Source: Prevotella sp. (GTDB lineage Bacteria; Bacteroidota; Bacteroidia; Bacteroidales; Bacteroidaceae). From it: a stretch of DNA of 64,000 bases. Position numbers and translations under genes: made by a program. This document shows, one piece after another, positions 24,672 to 31,422 of this stretch. The notes under the pieces are model-generated. The model saw only the letters and a list, made by a program, of their open reading frames with translations, ran no database searches and was not told the origin of the DNA. The stretch lies in NCBI GenBank assembly GCA_024682415.1, contig JAIKZG010000027.1:1-64000 (forward strand), in the 5' to 3' direction. Every line of letters starts with the position of its first letter. Position 1 is the stretch's first letter.

Positions 24672-25586
24672 ATGAGCAAATTAGTTTATTATTTATTCTA
24701 TGCCCTTTCGCTGTTGCCGTTCGGCATGCTTTACGCATTGTCCGACTGCTTCTATGTGCTCGTTTATCATGTGGCGAGATATCGTCGCTCTATTGTTCAC
24801 GAAAATCTCTCCACTGCTTTTCCTGAAAAATCAAGCGAGGAAATCTTAAAAATCGAGCATGAATTTTTCCATTGGCTGTGCGATTATTTCGTTGAGGCGA
24901 TAAAGCTCCTTTCAATATCAGAAAAAGAGCTGCGCCGCCATTTCACAATAACAAATAGTGAGGAAATAGAAGCCTGCTTCCAAAGCGGACAGAATGTAGC
25001 TGCCATCTTGGGGCATTATTGCAACTGGGAATGGCTCTCCACCGTGGGCATAGATTTGCCTAAGGAGCGCAAGATGGGGCTTATCTACAAGCCGCTGAGC
25101 AGCGATATCTTCGACTACCTTTTCATTCGCCTGCGCAGCCATCTTGGCGGTGTGCCTGTGCCTAAGAATGATATTCTGCGTTATCTCGTGAAATATCGCA
25201 AGGATGGCATAATGAATTTCTTTGGCTACATCTCCGACCAAGCTCCAAAGTGGGAAGACATCCATCTTTGGCTGCCTTTCCTCAATCATGATACGCCTGT
25301 GTTTACAGGAGCCGAGCGCATCATGCGCAAGATGAACAATGCCGTGTATTATGTAGAGATGTCGCGCCCTAAGCGTGGTCAGTATGTATGCACCTATCAT
25401 CTTATCACCAAATCTCCTTCTTCGCTTCCAGAGCATGAGATTACGCGTCGTTTCTTCGCTATGCTTGAAGCTACCATCCGTCGTAATCCTTCCTATTATC
25501 TCTGGAGTCACGACCGCTGGAAGCGCACCCATGAGGAGTTCGACCGCCGTTTCAAGGTTGAGCACGGCAGAGTTTTGGAAAGATAG
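24672..25586 (+). CDS. Lipid A acyltransferase (LpxL/HtrB family)
   Basis: 304 residues. One N-terminal membrane segment (LPFGMLYALSDCFYVLVYHV) and the acyltransferase motifs NLSTAFPEKS, ILGHYCNWEW (HxxxxE catalytic pair), IYKPL and GVPVPKNDILRYL, SDQAPKW are those of the LpxL/LpxM family, which add secondary acyl chains to lipid A at the inner membrane. It follows the ABC exporter by 24 bases in an apparent two-gene operon ending in the hairpin at 25635. Confidence 0.9.
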   Translation: MSKLVYYLFYALSLLPFGMLYALSDCFYVLVYHVARYRRSIVHENLSTAFPEKSSEEILKIEHEFFHWLCDYFVEAIKLLSISEKELRRHFTITNSEEIEACFQSGQNVAAILGHYCNWEWLSTVGIDLPKERKMGLIYKPLSSDIFDYLFIRLRSHLGGVPVPKNDILRYLVKYRKDGIMNFFGYISDQAPKWEDIHLWLPFLNHDTPVFTGAERIMRKMNNAVYYVEMSRPKRGQYVCTYHLITKSPSSLPEHEITRRFFAMLEATIRRNPSYYLWSHDRWKRTHEEFDRRFKVEHGRVLER

Positions 25587-25634
25587 CTCCCTCTTTCTCC
25601 CCCGAAGCGGAGGAAGATTCTTAATATGCTTTAC

Positions 25635-25688
25635 AAATTAATCGCCCTTTAAACAGCAATTAAGCAGCGTTTAAAGGGCGATTAATTT
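25635..25688. terminator. Perfect 20-bp hairpin, copy A of a duplicated element
   Basis: 25635-25654 and 25669-25688 are exact reverse complements with loop AGCAATTAAGCAGC. It sits between the convergent acyltransferase and DUF262-HNH genes and can terminate both. An almost identical hairpin with the same loop lies at 28151-28196, so the two copies bracket the methyltransferase/HNH cassette. Confidence 0.85.
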
Positions 25689-25692
25689 ATTA

Positions 25693-26772
25693 TTATTTAT
25701 CCGACTTTCTGCGGTTGCAGTCGCGACATAGCATCTGGCAATTCTCGGCGATAGTAGCACCGCCCTTGCTCCACGGAGTGATATGGTCGGCTTCCATTTC
25801 CTGTGCCTCAAAATGCTTACCGCATTTGGCGCATATTCCTTTCTGGCGTTCATAGGCTGCGAGCTTCATCTTAGGAGTAAAGTCACGGATATGAAGATAT
25901 TTCTCCTTGCCTGTGAGCAGATAAAAATATATGCCCGAATTCTTCACGTCATCGTCAATTATAAGTTCCTGTATGCGTTCCTCAAGTTTCTGAGTGTCAT
26001 AAAGCTTGTCATGATAATTGTCGTAGAGATAGCCCCAGTCTACGCCTTTCATAAAAGGGCGTTTCTTTGGAAATGTCACCTGAATCCAAGTTATTACATT
26101 CCTGAAATACATCCATAGCTCATTGGCATTAGGGTCGTGCTGATGTTTAGCCATGTAGATATCAATGTTGCCTTTTGAAATCCATTTGAGCACTGTTTCG
26201 AGCAGTTCCTGACGTATCGGCGAACCACTGATATAATCCTTTCCCATCTGATAAGCCGCACAAGTGGATTTAGAGAAATATCTCTTTGCGTCGGCAAGCC
26301 ACGAGCCGGCGTAAACAGCATTGCGAAGTTCCTGATCGGTGAGCTTTTCGCCTGCAATATTTATCACCTTAAACCACGCCAACTTCTCGCTGTCTGTGCC
26401 CTCACAAATATAAACCGTCAAAGGATAATCAAGTATTTTGTCTTTCTCATCGTCCGTAAGATTTGCGAAATAGCGAAAATCGAATGCAAAATCGCCATGG
26501 CAGAAGCGGCATATTGACACTGTGCGCTGCTGACCATCGATAATCTCATAGTTGCCATCATCTGTCTTTGCCCAATACATTGTATTGAGAGGAAACTTCT
26601 TTAATATGGTATCAATTACCGCTTCCTGTTGCTCAGGCTTATATATAAACTCACGCTGATAAGGCGGACGGATATTCAGTTTTCCGCCATATCCCACAAT
26701 GCCATTTTCCTCTTTGTCCTCATATCCATCCACCAAATCCCGAATGGTGATTGCTTTCTGTTCTATCTTCAT
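25693..26772 (-). CDS. DUF262 protein with C-terminal HNH nuclease domain
   Basis: 359 residues. The N-terminal DUF262 (GmrS/SspE/BrxU-type, ParB-like fold) domain has RPPYQREFIY (35-44) and the nucleotide-binding motif DGQQR (79-83). The C-terminus (about 315-359) is an HNH nuclease with two CxxC pairs (CAKC, CRDC) around ADHITPWSKGG and ENCQMLC. DUF262-HNH proteins act in anti-phage defence as NTP-dependent nucleases whose activity depends on DNA modification. Here the partner is an adenine methyltransferase ending only 5 bases upstream, so both are made from one transcript. Whether it cuts unmethylated DNA, or is restrained by self-methylation as SspE is tuned by phosphorothioates, cannot be told from sequence. 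Confidence 0.85.
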   Translation of the reverse strand: MKIEQKAITIRDLVDGYEDKEENGIVGYGGKLNIRPPYQREFIYKPEQQEAVIDTILKKFPLNTMYWAKTDDGNYEIIDGQQRTVSICRFCHGDFAFDFRYFANLTDDEKDKILDYPLTVYICEGTDSEKLAWFKVINIAGEKLTDQELRNAVYAGSWLADAKRYFSKSTCAAYQMGKDYISGSPIRQELLETVLKWISKGNIDIYMAKHQHDPNANELWMYFRNVITWIQVTFPKKRPFMKGVDWGYLYDNYHDKLYDTQKLEERIQELIIDDDVKNSGIYFYLLTGKEKYLHIRDFTPKMKLAAYERQKGICAKCGKHFEAQEMEADHITPWSKGGATIAENCQMLCRDCNRRKSDK

Positions 26773-26777
26773 GGTTT

Positions 26778-27797
26778 TTATTTCTTACGTCTAATAAAAA
26801 TTCTGCTATACTTTCTTTCTCCATTTATATAGCCTCTATCTAATTTCCCATTCCATTCTTTAATTGCAAGATTTGGAAGTAATCCTTCTTTTACATAATA
26901 ATCCATACCAATTAATTCAAATTGATTAGGATTATATTTATCCATAAATGTTATTGGCACTCCCATTACCCCATCATAATCGCACGGAATGTCAGAAGTC
27001 TTACCTACAAAAATTGCATCATAATTGTCGAATCTTGGATATTCTTCTGGCGTGTAACGCTTAAACAAAATGAGTTCCTCATTTCGCTTTGGAATTTCAA
27101 GATTGGTAAACCATACCACGCCCGAAACCCTTATCATACCAGGTTTATGGTTGCCAGCCGTTGCTGTATCCTCGTATTTAGAAAAAAAATGCCCTACACC
27201 GCCCTTAAAGCCATAGCCGAGCCAAATAAGATTATCCTTCAATAATGGAAAAATCTCTTTATATGTAATTGCGTTTTGATTACCAATGATAACGAATTTC
27301 TTATCATATTTCATCAATTGAGCCATGTAATCACGAAAGAGCGAGAAAGGCGGATTAGTAACTACAATGTCGGCTTGCTTCAACAGCTCAATACATTCAT
27401 GGCTGCGAAAATCTCCGTCGCCTTTAAGCGGAAGCACAGGCAAGGTCTTCATGTCTGCCACATCGTTTATCACAGGATTGCCGTCGTAGACGCAATAAAC
27501 GGAATGAGTGCATTTGTTCATTGAATACAAATCCATTTCCGTATTTTTATAGCACGTCATTATGAGCCGTTTCAATCCCAGTTGGTGAAACTTCAATGTG
27601 AAATACACGGAAAAATTGCTCACCCAAGGGTCGTCGCAGTTGCAGATTATGGTCTTACCCTTAAAATGTTCAGAATAATGGCGCAATTCATTCTCCACGT
27701 CGGGCAGTTGGGTATAGAATTCGTCTTTCTTATTCTTCTTCGCAGCCGAAAGCATAGCGTTGCGTGGCTGCGCTGCTGATTTAGTAGTCTGATTCAT
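26778..27797 (-). CDS. EcoRI-type adenine-specific DNA methyltransferase
   Basis: 339 residues. It matches the EcoRI methylase family (PF13651 type): KKNKKDEFYTQLPDVENEL, IICNCDDPWVSNF, and the catalytic motif NPPF (148-151, in DIVVTNPPFSLF). Members methylate adenine N6. No restriction enzyme of the EcoRI kind follows; instead a DUF262-HNH gene starts 5 bases after its stop. The start codon at 27797 directly follows a 12-base segment (27800-27811) that is exactly complementary to a loop in the long leader, so translation or transcription is probably controlled by RNA folding. AT-rich compared with neighbouring core operons, as expected for a mobile defence gene. Confidence 0.9.
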   Translation of the reverse strand: MNQTTKSAAQPRNAMLSAAKKNKKDEFYTQLPDVENELRHYSEHFKGKTIICNCDDPWVSNFSVYFTLKFHQLGLKRLIMTCYKNTEMDLYSMNKCTHSVYCVYDGNPVINDVADMKTLPVLPLKGDGDFRSHECIELLKQADIVVTNPPFSLFRDYMAQLMKYDKKFVIIGNQNAITYKEIFPLLKDNLIWLGYGFKGGVGHFFSKYEDTATAGNHKPGMIRVSGVVWFTNLEIPKRNEELILFKRYTPEEYPRFDNYDAIFVGKTSDIPCDYDGVMGVPITFMDKYNPNQFELIGMDYYVKEGLLPNLAIKEWNGKLDRGYINGERKYSRIFIRRKK

Positions 27798-28093
27798 TCT
27801 TGGTCGGTTTGAATCTTGCGTTTTGTTAATGCTTTAATGCGGCAGAAATAAAAAAGCACCCTTTTCATGTCGTATTCCAACACGCAGGGCAAACCGACCA
27901 AAGTAAAACCCCAAAGAAAGAAATACGCTGAAAAGGGTGCACCTATAGCAAGGTGCATCCTCATCCCAACGTGGCTCTTCCTTTTTAAAATTTGGTCGAT
28001 TTTAATTTGCGTGTTGAGCTACATCGAAATTAGTATGCAGTGATTATTTTCACCTTATATCAATTATGTCGCGTCAGTCGCTATAAGCGAAAG
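27798..28093 (-). promoter_or_regulatory. Structured leader RNA of the methyltransferase operon
   Basis: Between the predicted transcription start (about 28093) and the start codon, the minus strand can form: a 12-bp stem 27929-27940 with 27856-27867, extended by CGTATT/AATACG, followed by six T (27855-27850), an intrinsic terminator; a TGCACC/GGTGCA hairpin (27938-27943 with 27952-27957) overlapping the terminator 5' arm; a long-range stem 28008-28016 with 27878-27886 plus 27991-27998 with 27895-27902; and a 12-bp stem 27890-27901 with 27800-27811 beside the start codon. The last two share one strand and exclude each other. This layout is that of an attenuator or riboregulator; no known riboswitch class is recognised. 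Confidence 0.65.
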
Positions 28094-28130
28094 ACCAAGC
28101 AAAGGTAATAATTTAAATTAATAGCGACAA
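28077..28130 (-). promoter_or_regulatory. Promoter with flanking inverted repeat before the methyltransferase leader
   Basis: On the minus strand TTG (28130-28128), 20 bases, TACCTTTG (28107-28100) matches the Bacteroidetes promoter. GTCGCTAT (28077-28084) and ATAGCGAC (28121-28128) form an inverted repeat, one half touching the -33 box and the other lying just after the start point, an arrangement expected for an operator. A smaller TCGCT-ATA-AGCGA palindrome (28079-28091) overlaps the downstream half. Confidence 0.6.
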
Positions 28131-28150
28131 GAAACTCGTGAATAAAAAAA

Positions 28151-28196
28151 TAATCGTCCTTTAAACAGCAATTAAGCAGTGTTTAAAGGGCGATTA
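28151..28196 (-). terminator. Hairpin copy B of the duplicated element
   Basis: TAATCGTCCTTTAAAC (28151-28166) pairs with GTTTAAAGGGCGATTA (28181-28196) with one G-U pair; the loop and flanks are nearly identical to copy A at 25635-25688. A run of seven A (28144-28150) gives a T-run on the minus strand, so it can end transcription from the 28291-29226 gene. Confidence 0.75.
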
Positions 28197-28213
28197 AATT
28201 ATTATTTATGTTT

Positions 28214-28276
28214 CTCAGAACGCCATCCGAACGGCATTCTAACGCTGTTCGGATGGTGTTAGAACTGCGTTCTGAG
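28214..28276 (-). terminator. Extragenic hairpin after the DUF6261-like gene
   Basis: Outer arms CTCAGAAC (28214-28221) and GTTCTGAG (28269-28276) enclose CCATCCGAAC (28223-28232) / GTTCGGATGG (28247-28256). The core is shared with the hairpin at 10760-10803. Confidence 0.6.
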
Positions 28277-28290
28277 GATTGCTCACTTCT

Positions 28291-29226
28291 CTATTGCGCT
28301 GGTTTTAAGCCCTGATCGCCTGCGTTGTCACCGCCTGTCGTGGTTTCTCCCTCCTTGTTATCATTGTGAGGGATAGGCTCCGGAGTCAGTTCCGTAGGTT
28401 TGTCGTCATGTTTGCCATCTGGCTTATTGTCCGGTTCAAGCTCCGTGTGCTCGTCCTTGCCATTCTTGTCGCCAGTGTCGGAAGCATGGTTTTGCTTATC
28501 GCTGCCATTCTGATTCTGCTCGTTAGCGTCATCAGAATCGTCAGAAATGTTAAATTTCAACTTTCTCACTATTCCGTTCCACTCATTGAGAGTGTCGGCA
28601 TAGTTGGCTTCACCATCAAGAATGGCATGGGCGATAAACACATCACGCAAAGCCATATATGCCTCATCGCTCTGCTTTCTCAACGTGCTGATAGTGCCAA
28701 ATCCACGTTTCGCCCGTAGGCTGTCGCGCTTATCAAGAGTGTCGCACGCCTTGGCATTCGCTACCGCCAAATCTGCCACAACCTTATCAGCACCCACGGC
28801 AGTAACGTCAGAAGCAAGCTTGCCTTTCATCAACACTACGAGCGAAGCTATCTTTCCGCTCTCGTTCTCCTGTTGCCCTCTCATGCTGTTGCGGTGATTC
28901 TTTATCGCCGTCTGCACATTGTTGCCTGCGCTTACTATTGCCGTATCAGCAGACAATGTAGCGTATTCCGCGAAATAATACAATATGTTGATATACTTCT
29001 TGCAGAGCGCAATAGTGTTGTTAATCTCGCGAGTGATTACTCGTTCATCAACAAATGCTCCAGCCGCTATCTCAGCGTCTTTTGCCTTGCAGAGAGTTTC
29101 GAGCTGCGCCTTGCAGTTCTCTGCAATATAAGTATTAGCCACGCACACCTTATATATCTTATCCATTAGACGGCTGTGAGCGCCATTGCGCAGTTTCTTC
29201 AATGAAATCTTATTAATTTTTGTCAT
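28291..29226 (-). CDS. DUF6261-like protein with low-complexity acidic tail
   Basis: 311 residues, no signal peptide or membrane segment. Residues 1-220 are largely helical (KLRNGAHSRLMDKIY at the start, LRDVFIAHAILDGEANYADTLNEWNGIV near 195-220) and resemble the Bacteroidetes DUF6261 family, whose function is unknown; I am only moderately sure of this. Residues about 228-311 are low-complexity Asp/Asn/Lys/Glu/Pro sequence (for example NQNGSDKQNHASDTGDKNG) and probably disordered. Such tails often vary in length between strains. It stands alone, with hairpins at its 3' side and a decayed gene copy plus structured element at its 5' side. Confidence 0.6.
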   Translation of the reverse strand: MTKINKISLKKLRNGAHSRLMDKIYKVCVANTYIAENCKAQLETLCKAKDAEIAAGAFVDERVITREINNTIALCKKYINILYYFAEYATLSADTAIVSAGNNVQTAIKNHRNSMRGQQENESGKIASLVVLMKGKLASDVTAVGADKVVADLAVANAKACDTLDKRDSLRAKRGFGTISTLRKQSDEAYMALRDVFIAHAILDGEANYADTLNEWNGIVRKLKFNISDDSDDANEQNQNGSDKQNHASDTGDKNGKDEHTELEPDNKPDGKHDDKPTELTPEPIPHNDNKEGETTTGGDNAGDQGLKPAQ

Positions 29227-29380
29227 AAAATTGTTCCTTTCTAATTAATTTATATGCCCATCAATCCTTACCTATTATTAATAATGGACATGGTTTATAA
29301 ATGTTAATTTTAAATTATAACAAAGCTTAAAAAGAACAAAATCTATGGCTTACAATGTGTTTTGCAGTATCTTTGCAAAT

Positions 29381-29437
29381 GAAACTACTCGTTCTTGCCA
29401 TATTTCAGTTCTTTATTATAACTCTGTTATTATTCAT
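29381..29437 (-). pseudogene. Possible relic of a DUF4417 gene start
   Basis: GAAACTACTCGTTCTT (29381-29396) is identical to 31060-31075, which encodes residues near ERVVS of the DUF4417 protein. Reading the minus strand from an ATG at 29437, the first codons are similar (AT-rich, Asn/Lys) but a stop follows after ten codons and the spacing differs by ten bases. With the structured element directly before it in both places, this looks like a duplicated and decayed leader plus gene start. The evidence is short. Confidence 0.35.
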
Positions 29438-29439
29438 TT

Positions 29440-29529
29440 TAGGGCTGAGATATTTACGCATTTGAGCGATTTAAATCTCATCAAATTCCATGCCACCTGC
29501 TAAAATCGCATGGAATTTTTTTGTGCCCT
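29440..29529 (-). promoter_or_regulatory. 90-nt structured element, copy 1
   Basis: Outer stem TAGGGC/GCCCTA (29440-29445, 29524-29529); hairpin AAATTCCATGC/GCATGGAATTT (29483-29493, 29508-29518) with loop CACCTGCTAAAATC; and a TGAGAT-a-TTTA / TAAATCTCA stem closed by CGC-ATTTGA-GCG. The second copy (31135-31223) keeps loops and lengths but changes stem bases in a paired manner. Orientation is assigned from its position before a gene start on the minus strand. Confidence 0.65.
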
Positions 29530-29648
29530 ATTGTTTCTTATCCGTTATCTCACCATAGGGCACACCTCGCTTTCTATATTTTTCTCCACTTCCAAACCTA
29601 TTGTTTTTCCGCTGATGTTATACATGTTATCTGTTCTCATTATATCAA

Positions 29649-29996
29649 TTACATTGATTCTACGTCTTCGCACTCATCAATAATATCAAGAAGCGTTCTT
29701 CCCTCTATTATCCAATTCTCTATGAGGTCATTGCCATTTTTAAAGACCTGATATTCATTTGTGAAATGCTCGTCGCATACGGCAACATGATCTGACTCCG
29801 TAAGAGCATAATACATTTTGCCTTTGTAGCGAAACCGCAAATCATAGCCTTGCACGGCAAAGTCATAGAAAAACGTTTCATTCACATCATTCTTATATCC
29901 ATGATACTTTGAACCATATCTTTTAAAGTCAGGCGGATATTTCTTGTTGAATGGGAAGCCCACCAAATCTATCCCTACTATATCATTTTTGTTCAT
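29649..29996 (-). CDS. Small protein of unknown function, possible immunity partner
   Basis: 115 residues, not recognised. Acidic, no signal peptide or membrane segment; contains IDLVGFPFNKKYPP, a run of aromatic residues (YDLRFRYKGKMYYALTESDH) and ends with IENWIIEGRTLLDIIDECED. This closing pattern is seen in small proteins that pair with toxin-like modules, but that is a weak resemblance. Its start overlaps the stop of the preceding gene by four bases (ATGA), so the two are translated together. Third gene of the DUF4417 operon. Confidence 0.6.
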   Translation of the reverse strand: MNKNDIVGIDLVGFPFNKKYPPDFKRYGSKYHGYKNDVNETFFYDFAVQGYDLRFRYKGKMYYALTESDHVAVCDEHFTNEYQVFKNGNDLIENWIIEGRTLLDIIDECEDVESM

Positions 29997-30373
29997 GACT
30001 TATCAAAATCTCTTATTTTGTTTAACAACTGCCTCATCTCAGGTGTTAGCTTATAAACACCGTCAGGCTGAGGTCTGCCGTCTTTCCATACATGATAATG
30101 CTCACCCAGTCCACGATGATCAACAGTATGTATTTCATATCGTTTCTTACCATCGCTACCATATTGCGCAATACATTTCACATCATGTCCATCTGCGTAA
30201 AACGTAGCATATATACGGTTCGGAGTATGACTTTCCTCTGGCAGCTTCACACTTTCCCCACATCGCTTAGGCTCTAAGATTTTAATGTTATCTCCTAAAG
30301 AAAACATCGTTTTATATCTTCTACCTGACTCCGTTTTGGTTATGCCACTTGCAAAACTTCCATTAGCTCCCAT
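29993..30373 (-). CDS. GANGSFASG-type small protein, toxin-like or phage-derived
   Basis: 126 residues. It begins MGANGSFASGITKTESGRRYKT and contains PEESHTPNRIYATFYADGHDVK, QYGSDGKKRYEIHTVDHRGLG and EHYHVWKDGRPQPDG. I recall similar sequences after DUF4417 genes and at C-termini of phage-like or polymorphic-toxin proteins, where conserved His and Asp residues of this kind could be catalytic; no activity is established. The start overlaps the end of the DUF4417 gene by 11 bases, and its own stop overlaps the next start, so it is the middle gene of a tightly coupled trio. Confidence 0.6.
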   Translation of the reverse strand: MGANGSFASGITKTESGRRYKTMFSLGDNIKILEPKRCGESVKLPEESHTPNRIYATFYADGHDVKCIAQYGSDGKKRYEIHTVDHRGLGEHYHVWKDGRPQPDGVYKLTPEMRQLLNKIRDFDKS

Positions 30374-31106
30374 AACGCATTCTACTTATAAAAGGGTTAT
30401 CATAATATTTGGAAATCTCCGTGTGTTCTCCTGGCATCACCGCTCCATACCTCAATATAAAGGTAGGCTGCAACACCTTTAAAGCCTGCTCATATCCTTT
30501 ACGCCATAAATAGCGTGAAGTAGATGAAGCATTTGCTCCCATGCTATTAATACATATTATACTATGTTTAGGTAAGCCCTCAAAACAGTATTCATAGCTG
30601 TCAGGCAAAGACCACGACACGTTAGGAATAACATTCAAGCCATTTCTCTGAAAATACGCGGCATAAGCTTTATTCAAGCATGAATTATTCATTCTCTGCC
30701 AAGCCGGCATATCTGTAGTCTGAGAAAAATCAGGAGCAATAACAAACGGTGCATTTTTAATCTTCTCAATAACCGTCATGGGGTCTTGCCTCAAAGACGC
30801 GAAGCGATAGTCATCTATATAAAAACAGACGGCAGCATCCATATCCCTTTCTTCCCTCCATACATTATAAGGAAGTATTCGCTGCGGAGGCTCTACATTA
30901 CAAGCTTTCACTACAGGAATATCATTAACTCCCGTTGTTTCTATGTCTGAATAAAGATCAGCACCTAAGGCAGTTCTCTTTTTTCGTTTTACACTCTCAC
31001 GACACTTACTTTTACTTGCGGGTCGTGATTCCGCAATTTCATTTGAAAGGAAAGAAAGAGAAACTACTCGTTCTTCATCCTTTCGTTTTATAAATTTATT
31101 TTTCAT
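30363..31106 (-). CDS. DUF4417 protein
   Basis: 247 residues. The C-terminal 160 residues match DUF4417, common in Bacteroidetes and Firmicutes and often phage-linked: FYIDDYRFASLRQDPMTVIEKI, FVIAPDFSQTTDMPAWQRM, AAYFQRNGLNVIPNVSW and FEGLPKHSIICINSMG. The N-terminal 70 residues are basic and Ser-rich, probably disordered. Function unknown. First gene of an operon of three overlapping genes; preceded at 28 bases by copy 2 of the structured element. No signal peptide. Confidence 0.75.
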   Translation of the reverse strand: MKNKFIKRKDEERVVSLSFLSNEIAESRPASKSKCRESVKRKKRTALGADLYSDIETTGVNDIPVVKACNVEPPQRILPYNVWREERDMDAAVCFYIDDYRFASLRQDPMTVIEKIKNAPFVIAPDFSQTTDMPAWQRMNNSCLNKAYAAYFQRNGLNVIPNVSWSLPDSYEYCFEGLPKHSIICINSMGANASSTSRYLWRKGYEQALKVLQPTFILRYGAVMPGEHTEISKYYDNPFISRMRYGS

Positions 31107-31134
31107 TTTTTCAATGAATTAATAATTTATAATC

Positions 31135-31223
31135 GGTACTTATACATATACGCATTAAAGCGATATTTATATCTCAAGATATAATCATGCCACCTGCTAA
31201 AATCGCAAGAAATATCTTGTACC
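31135..31223 (-). promoter_or_regulatory. Structured element copy 2, leader of the DUF4417 operon
   Basis: Outer stem GGTAC (31135-31139) / GTACC (31219-31223); hairpin AAGATAT/ATATCTT with the same loop CACCTGCTAAAATC as copy 1; a CGC-ATTAAA-GCG hairpin flanked by AT pairs. Length 89 versus 90 in copy 1. The ATG at 31106 follows 28 bases after the element on the minus strand. Confidence 0.65.
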
Positions 31224-31331
31224 ATCGAGATACGGATGCAAATATATAAATAATTCTCGAAAGAAACAAATAAAACAAAATTAAAATTTATCATATAAAT
31301 AAATTATCTTTTTTGATAATATAATTAAAAA

Positions 31332-31362
31332 TTGCATTATATAAAAAAAAGTTGTACTTTTG
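31332..31362 (+). promoter_or_regulatory. Promoter of the HTH-ImmA gene
   Basis: TTG (31332-31334), 20 bases, TACTTTTG (31355-31362), a close match to the Bacteroidetes consensus. Confidence 0.7.
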
Positions 31363-31422
31363 CAATGTATTTAGAAGCAATTAGGGTGAGTTTGACATAA
31401 TTAATTATATATATAATGAACA

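Larger units (their letters stand above)
29227..29648. other. Intergenic region with gene relic and structured element copy 1
   Basis: Holds an AT-rich stretch after the DUF6261-like start, a decayed 5' fragment (29381-29437) similar to the start of the 30363-31106 gene, and the 90-bp structured element (29440-29529). Nothing else recognised. Confidence 0.6.
31107..31422. other. Divergent intergenic region
   Basis: Very AT-rich. Holds structured element copy 2 (31135-31223) before the minus-strand DUF4417 gene, a promoter for the plus-strand HTH-ImmA gene (31332-31362) and about 60 bases of leader for that gene. No gene seen. Confidence 0.65.

Noticed and set aside
27798..28093. Retron or IscB-type guide RNA
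   Set aside because: No reverse transcriptase or IscB/RuvC-type protein is adjacent; the HNH protein belongs to the DUF262 class.
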